From contig CAZKLK010000087.1 in NCBI GenBank assembly GCA_964553535.1, forward strand, positions 1 through 7,753: a stretch of DNA of 7,753 nt, read 5' to 3'. This stretch comes from JALHSV01 sp964553535. Its GTDB lineage: Bacteria; Nitrospirota; Thermodesulfovibrionia; Thermodesulfovibrionales; SM23-35. Of the stretch, positions 5,005-7,753 are shown piece after piece. How positions within the stretch are numbered: the stretch's first letter is position 1; every line of letters starts with the position of its first letter. The notes beneath the pieces were generated by a model. The model was not told the origin of the DNA and made no database searches. It saw nothing but the letters and a program-made list of their open reading frames with translations. The translations under genes were made by a program, and so were the position numbers.

Positions 5005-7726
5005 ATGAATAACTATCAAGAATATCATTCCTGTTGTTTTTCTCGAAAAGGCAGCTGCATATAAAGGCAAAACCGCATTCAATTACTTTGACCAAACCTG
5101 GAAGACAATAACCTTTCAGGATTACCTTGAGAGTTCAAAAGGCATCGGGTCGTATCTCCTGAAGCTCGGCATACGCAAAGGCGACAGGGTTGCTATCTCC
5201 TCCGAGAACAGGCCCGAGTGGTGCATGGCTTATTTCGGAATCTCCCTGTCAGGTGGGATTGCGATCCCCATAGACGCCCAGCTCTGAGCCGATGAAATTA
5301 AAAATCTGCTTATTGACTCTGAGACCAATGCTTTCTTTCATAGTGGAAAGACATCGGAGGGCGCACAAAAAGCAGTTGAGGAATCAGGTGAGCATTCCCC
5401 GTCGTCCGTTACATTGATCAATCTTGATTCGCCGGCTTTCAAAGAAATAGTGAAAACGCAGGCAGCGGACAGATATCCGGAAGTCGCGGATGAAGATATT
5501 GCATCAATCATCTATACATCGGGGACGACTGGCAAACCCAAAGGCGTAATGCTCACGCACGGAAATTTCTGCTCGGATGCCGAAGCCCTCATAGAGGCGG
5601 GAATCCTCTCACAGGATGATAGTGTTATCGGCGTGCTTCCCTTACATCATACTTATCCGTTCATGGGTAATTGTCTCATCCCTTTATTCCTCGGTATCCC
5701 TGTATCGTTTCCTCCAAGCCTGAAGGGCCCTGACATTATGGCTACCATGAGCAAAAACGGGGTGACTATCCTTGTCAGTGTCCCGCAGTTGCTCGAATTA
5801 ATTCGTAATGGAATTTTCAACAAGATAAAGCAATTGCATGGCCCATTACCAAAAATCATGTTCAGGATTTTATCTCTCTGCGGGAAGCTGAGGCGGAACT
5901 TCTCTGTCAATCCGGGAAAGCTCGTCTTCAAATCGGTGCACCGGGCTCTCGGCGAGAAGTTCAGGTTTTCTGCATGCGGTGGTGCGAAGCTGGACACTGA
6001 GGTCATGCAGGACCTTTAGGCCCTGGGTCTCACCATCCTTGAAGGGTATGGCCTGACCGAGACTTCCCCCATCGTTACGTTCAATCCGATCGAGAAGAGA
6101 AAGCCCGGGTCGGTCGGGAAACCGCTGCCGTCTGCAGAAATTAAGATCATCCACCCTGAGACGAAGCAGGAAGCCGGCGTCATGGAGTCAGGAGAGATCG
6201 TGATAAGGGGGCCGATGGTTATGGCAGGGTACTACAGGAACCCTGAAGCTACAGCAGAGGTCCTGAAAAATGGCTGGTTCCATAGCGGGGATATCGGGTA
6301 TCTGGACCATGACGGGTACCTCTTCATCACCGGCAGGTTGAAAGAGGTGATCGTCCTCAGTTCGGGGAAGAATATTTATCCTGATGAAGTCGAAAAACAC
6401 TATCTGGCAATACCTCTGATAAAGGAGATATGCGTAATGGGCATCGAAGAGCAGGGAAGGGTTGAATCTCTCCAGGCAATCGTTGTACCTGATTTTGAGT
6501 ATGCCAAAAAATCCCAAATCTCCAATCTCCAGGAGGTACTCAAATGGGAGATCAATAATGTTTCAGCGCGGCTCCCCCAGTACATGAGAATAAAAGGATA
6601 CACCCTGCACCCCGAACCTCTCCCGAGAACACCGCTTGGGAAACTCAGACGGTTTCTCGTAAAGAATCTCCTGAGTGCCAAACATGACAAGGCTGGGAAG
6701 AGCAAAGACAGAAAACTTTCTGAGGATCCTACCGGACGAAAGGTTGTTGAATGTATCAGGCCGCTTCTGAAAGAGCAGGTCATGATACAGTCAACAGACA
6801 ATCTGGAGCTCGACCTCAGGCTTGACTCACTCGGGAAGATAGAACTTGTCGTTGCCCTCGAAAAATCATTCGCGATAAAGCTTCCGGAGACCTTTACCAT
6901 GGAGACTCAGACGGTACAAGAGCTCGTTGATAGGATAAAAGCATTCGGCGCTAAGGAAATAAGGGGCGTAGACACAGCGCCGGTGTGGAGGGACATCCTC
7001 AGGACCGATCCCGAGCCTGGTGAAAAAGAAAAGATCGGCCTTCAGCACGGGCTGCTTGACCGGCTGATCGTTTTCCTTGGATTGGGGCTGGTGAAGATCA
7101 TACTGAAAATATTCTTCAGATTGAGGGTCGAGGGTCTGGCGAATCTCCCCGGAAAAGGCCCTTACATCATCGCCCCGAATCACACGAGCTACCTTGATGC
7201 ATTCTGCATCGGAGGGGCAATTCCCTCAAAGCTTTTTACGCATCTTTATTCACTTGGCATGCAACAGTACTTCAGCAGTCGGTTCGGAGCATACTTTGCA
7301 CGGCTCTCACATGTCATACCGATAGATACCGAACTGCATCTGAATAAGGCGCTGCAGCTTTCAGCGTACGTGTTGAGAAACGGTAAAGCGCTCCTGATTT
7401 TCCCTGAGGGCGGAAGATCCCTTGACGGGGAACTCATGGAATTTAAAAGGGGGGTAGGTATTCTCTCGAGAGAACTGGATGTTCCGGTTGTGCCGGCGCA
7501 TATCAATGGAGCTTTTCAGGCCTTGCCCCGGGGCTCTGCCTGGCCAAAATTTACCGGGATCACGGTTATCTTCGGGGAGCCCCTCCATCCCGCGAATTTT
7601 GATATGACGAAAAAACCCGGCGGTGCAGATGCCTATGAATTCTTTATGAACGAGATCAGAGAGCGGGTGAAGCTACTCCGAAGAGAGCAGATTACAGGAA
7701 CTGCAAAACCGCTTGTGAGTTTGTGA
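5005..7726 (+). pseudogene. Acyl-CoA/acyl-ACP synthetase - acyl carrier - PlsC acyltransferase fusion, interrupted by two in-frame stops and a start-proximal frameshift
   Basis: The intact enzyme would activate a fatty acid with ATP, and the acyl group would end on a lysophospholipid or glycerol-phosphate acceptor at the inner membrane. One frame encodes about 906 codons. The AMP-binding (ANL) domain (about 1-550) has the P-loop-like YTSGTTGKPKG (170-180), YGLTET (348-353), SGD (Asp429), GRLKE (Arg444) and PLGK with the C-terminal catalytic Lys546. An acyl carrier domain (about 580-645) has the phosphopantetheine motif LDSLG with Ser608. A hydrophobic stretch (about 683-711) precedes a PlsC domain with NHTSYLD (His726, Asp731) and FPEGGRS (799-805; the family usually has FPEGTRS). 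The lesions are TGA at 5285-5287 (codon 94), TAG at 6017-6019 (codon 338), and one extra base after ATG AAT at 5005-5010. E. coli Aas has PlsC first and no carrier domain. Open stretches starting at 5414 and 6182 are pieces of this gene, not separate genes. Sequence error remains possible. Confidence 0.85.
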
Positions 7727-7753
7727 GGTCCTCCGCAACATAATCTGCTCCCG

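Noticed and set aside
5285..5287. TGA as selenocysteine.
   Set aside because: This family is not known as a selenoprotein, the position is not a catalytic cysteine, and I see no convincing stem-loop immediately downstream. A second stop of a different kind (TAG) also argues against a single recoding mechanism.
5414..6019. Possible independent small AMP-binding gene.
   Set aside because: It starts mid-domain, ends at the TAG with conserved sequence continuing in frame, and is preceded in frame by the N-terminal part of the same domain.
6182..7726. Possible independent gene starting at the internal ATG 6182.
   Set aside because: The conserved synthetase sequence, including YGLTET, continues in the same frame upstream of this ATG up to the TAG at 6017. 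The piece begins mid-domain, so it is the 3' part of the interrupted gene. The carrier and acyltransferase portion could still be translated by chance.

Overview
The window holds two divergently oriented blocks. The left two thirds, read on the minus strand, is a Type I restriction-modification operon in the order hsdR, hsdM, hsdS, with hsdS running off the left edge. The right third, read on the plus strand, is a degraded gene for a large three-domain lipid enzyme: an acyl-CoA/acyl-ACP synthetase, an acyl carrier domain and a PlsC-type acyltransferase.

Layout. hsdS (1-623, partial) overlaps the end of hsdM (616-2073) by 8 bases. An 84-base gap carrying a hairpin-rich repeat-like element (about 2092-2153) separates hsdM from hsdR (2158-4845). 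A 159-base divergent region (4846-5004) carries a weak promoter candidate for the hsd operon and three evenly spaced TTTCG direct repeats. The acyltransferase fusion follows at 5005-7726. The last 27 bases (7727-7753) show nothing I can name. I see no tRNA, rRNA, CRISPR array, insertion sequence or attachment site.

How the genes work together. HsdS chooses the DNA target. Two HsdM with one HsdS form the N6-adenine methyltransferase. Adding HsdR, an ATP-driven DNA translocase with a PD-(D/E)xK nuclease, gives the complete restriction enzyme. Every catalytic motif I looked for in HsdM and HsdR is intact, and HsdS is intact as far as it is visible, so the system looks functional up to the left edge.

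The lipid gene reads in one frame for about 900 codons but has two in-frame stops, TGA at 5285-5287 and TAG at 6017-6019, and an apparent one-base insertion just after the natural start codon. All active-site motifs downstream are still present. It is therefore either a young pseudogene, a gene with several sequence errors, or, much less likely, a recoded gene. Its domain order is the reverse of the E. coli Aas protein and it has an extra carrier domain.

Organism. This is bacterial DNA of intermediate G+C, using TGA as a normal stop in hsdM and hsdR. The style of the synthetase-ACP-PlsC fusion and the CTGAG/GAAG type intergenic palindrome remind me of Nitrospirota or deltaproteobacterial (Desulfobacterota-like) genomes. 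That is an impression only; nothing in the window settles the taxonomy.
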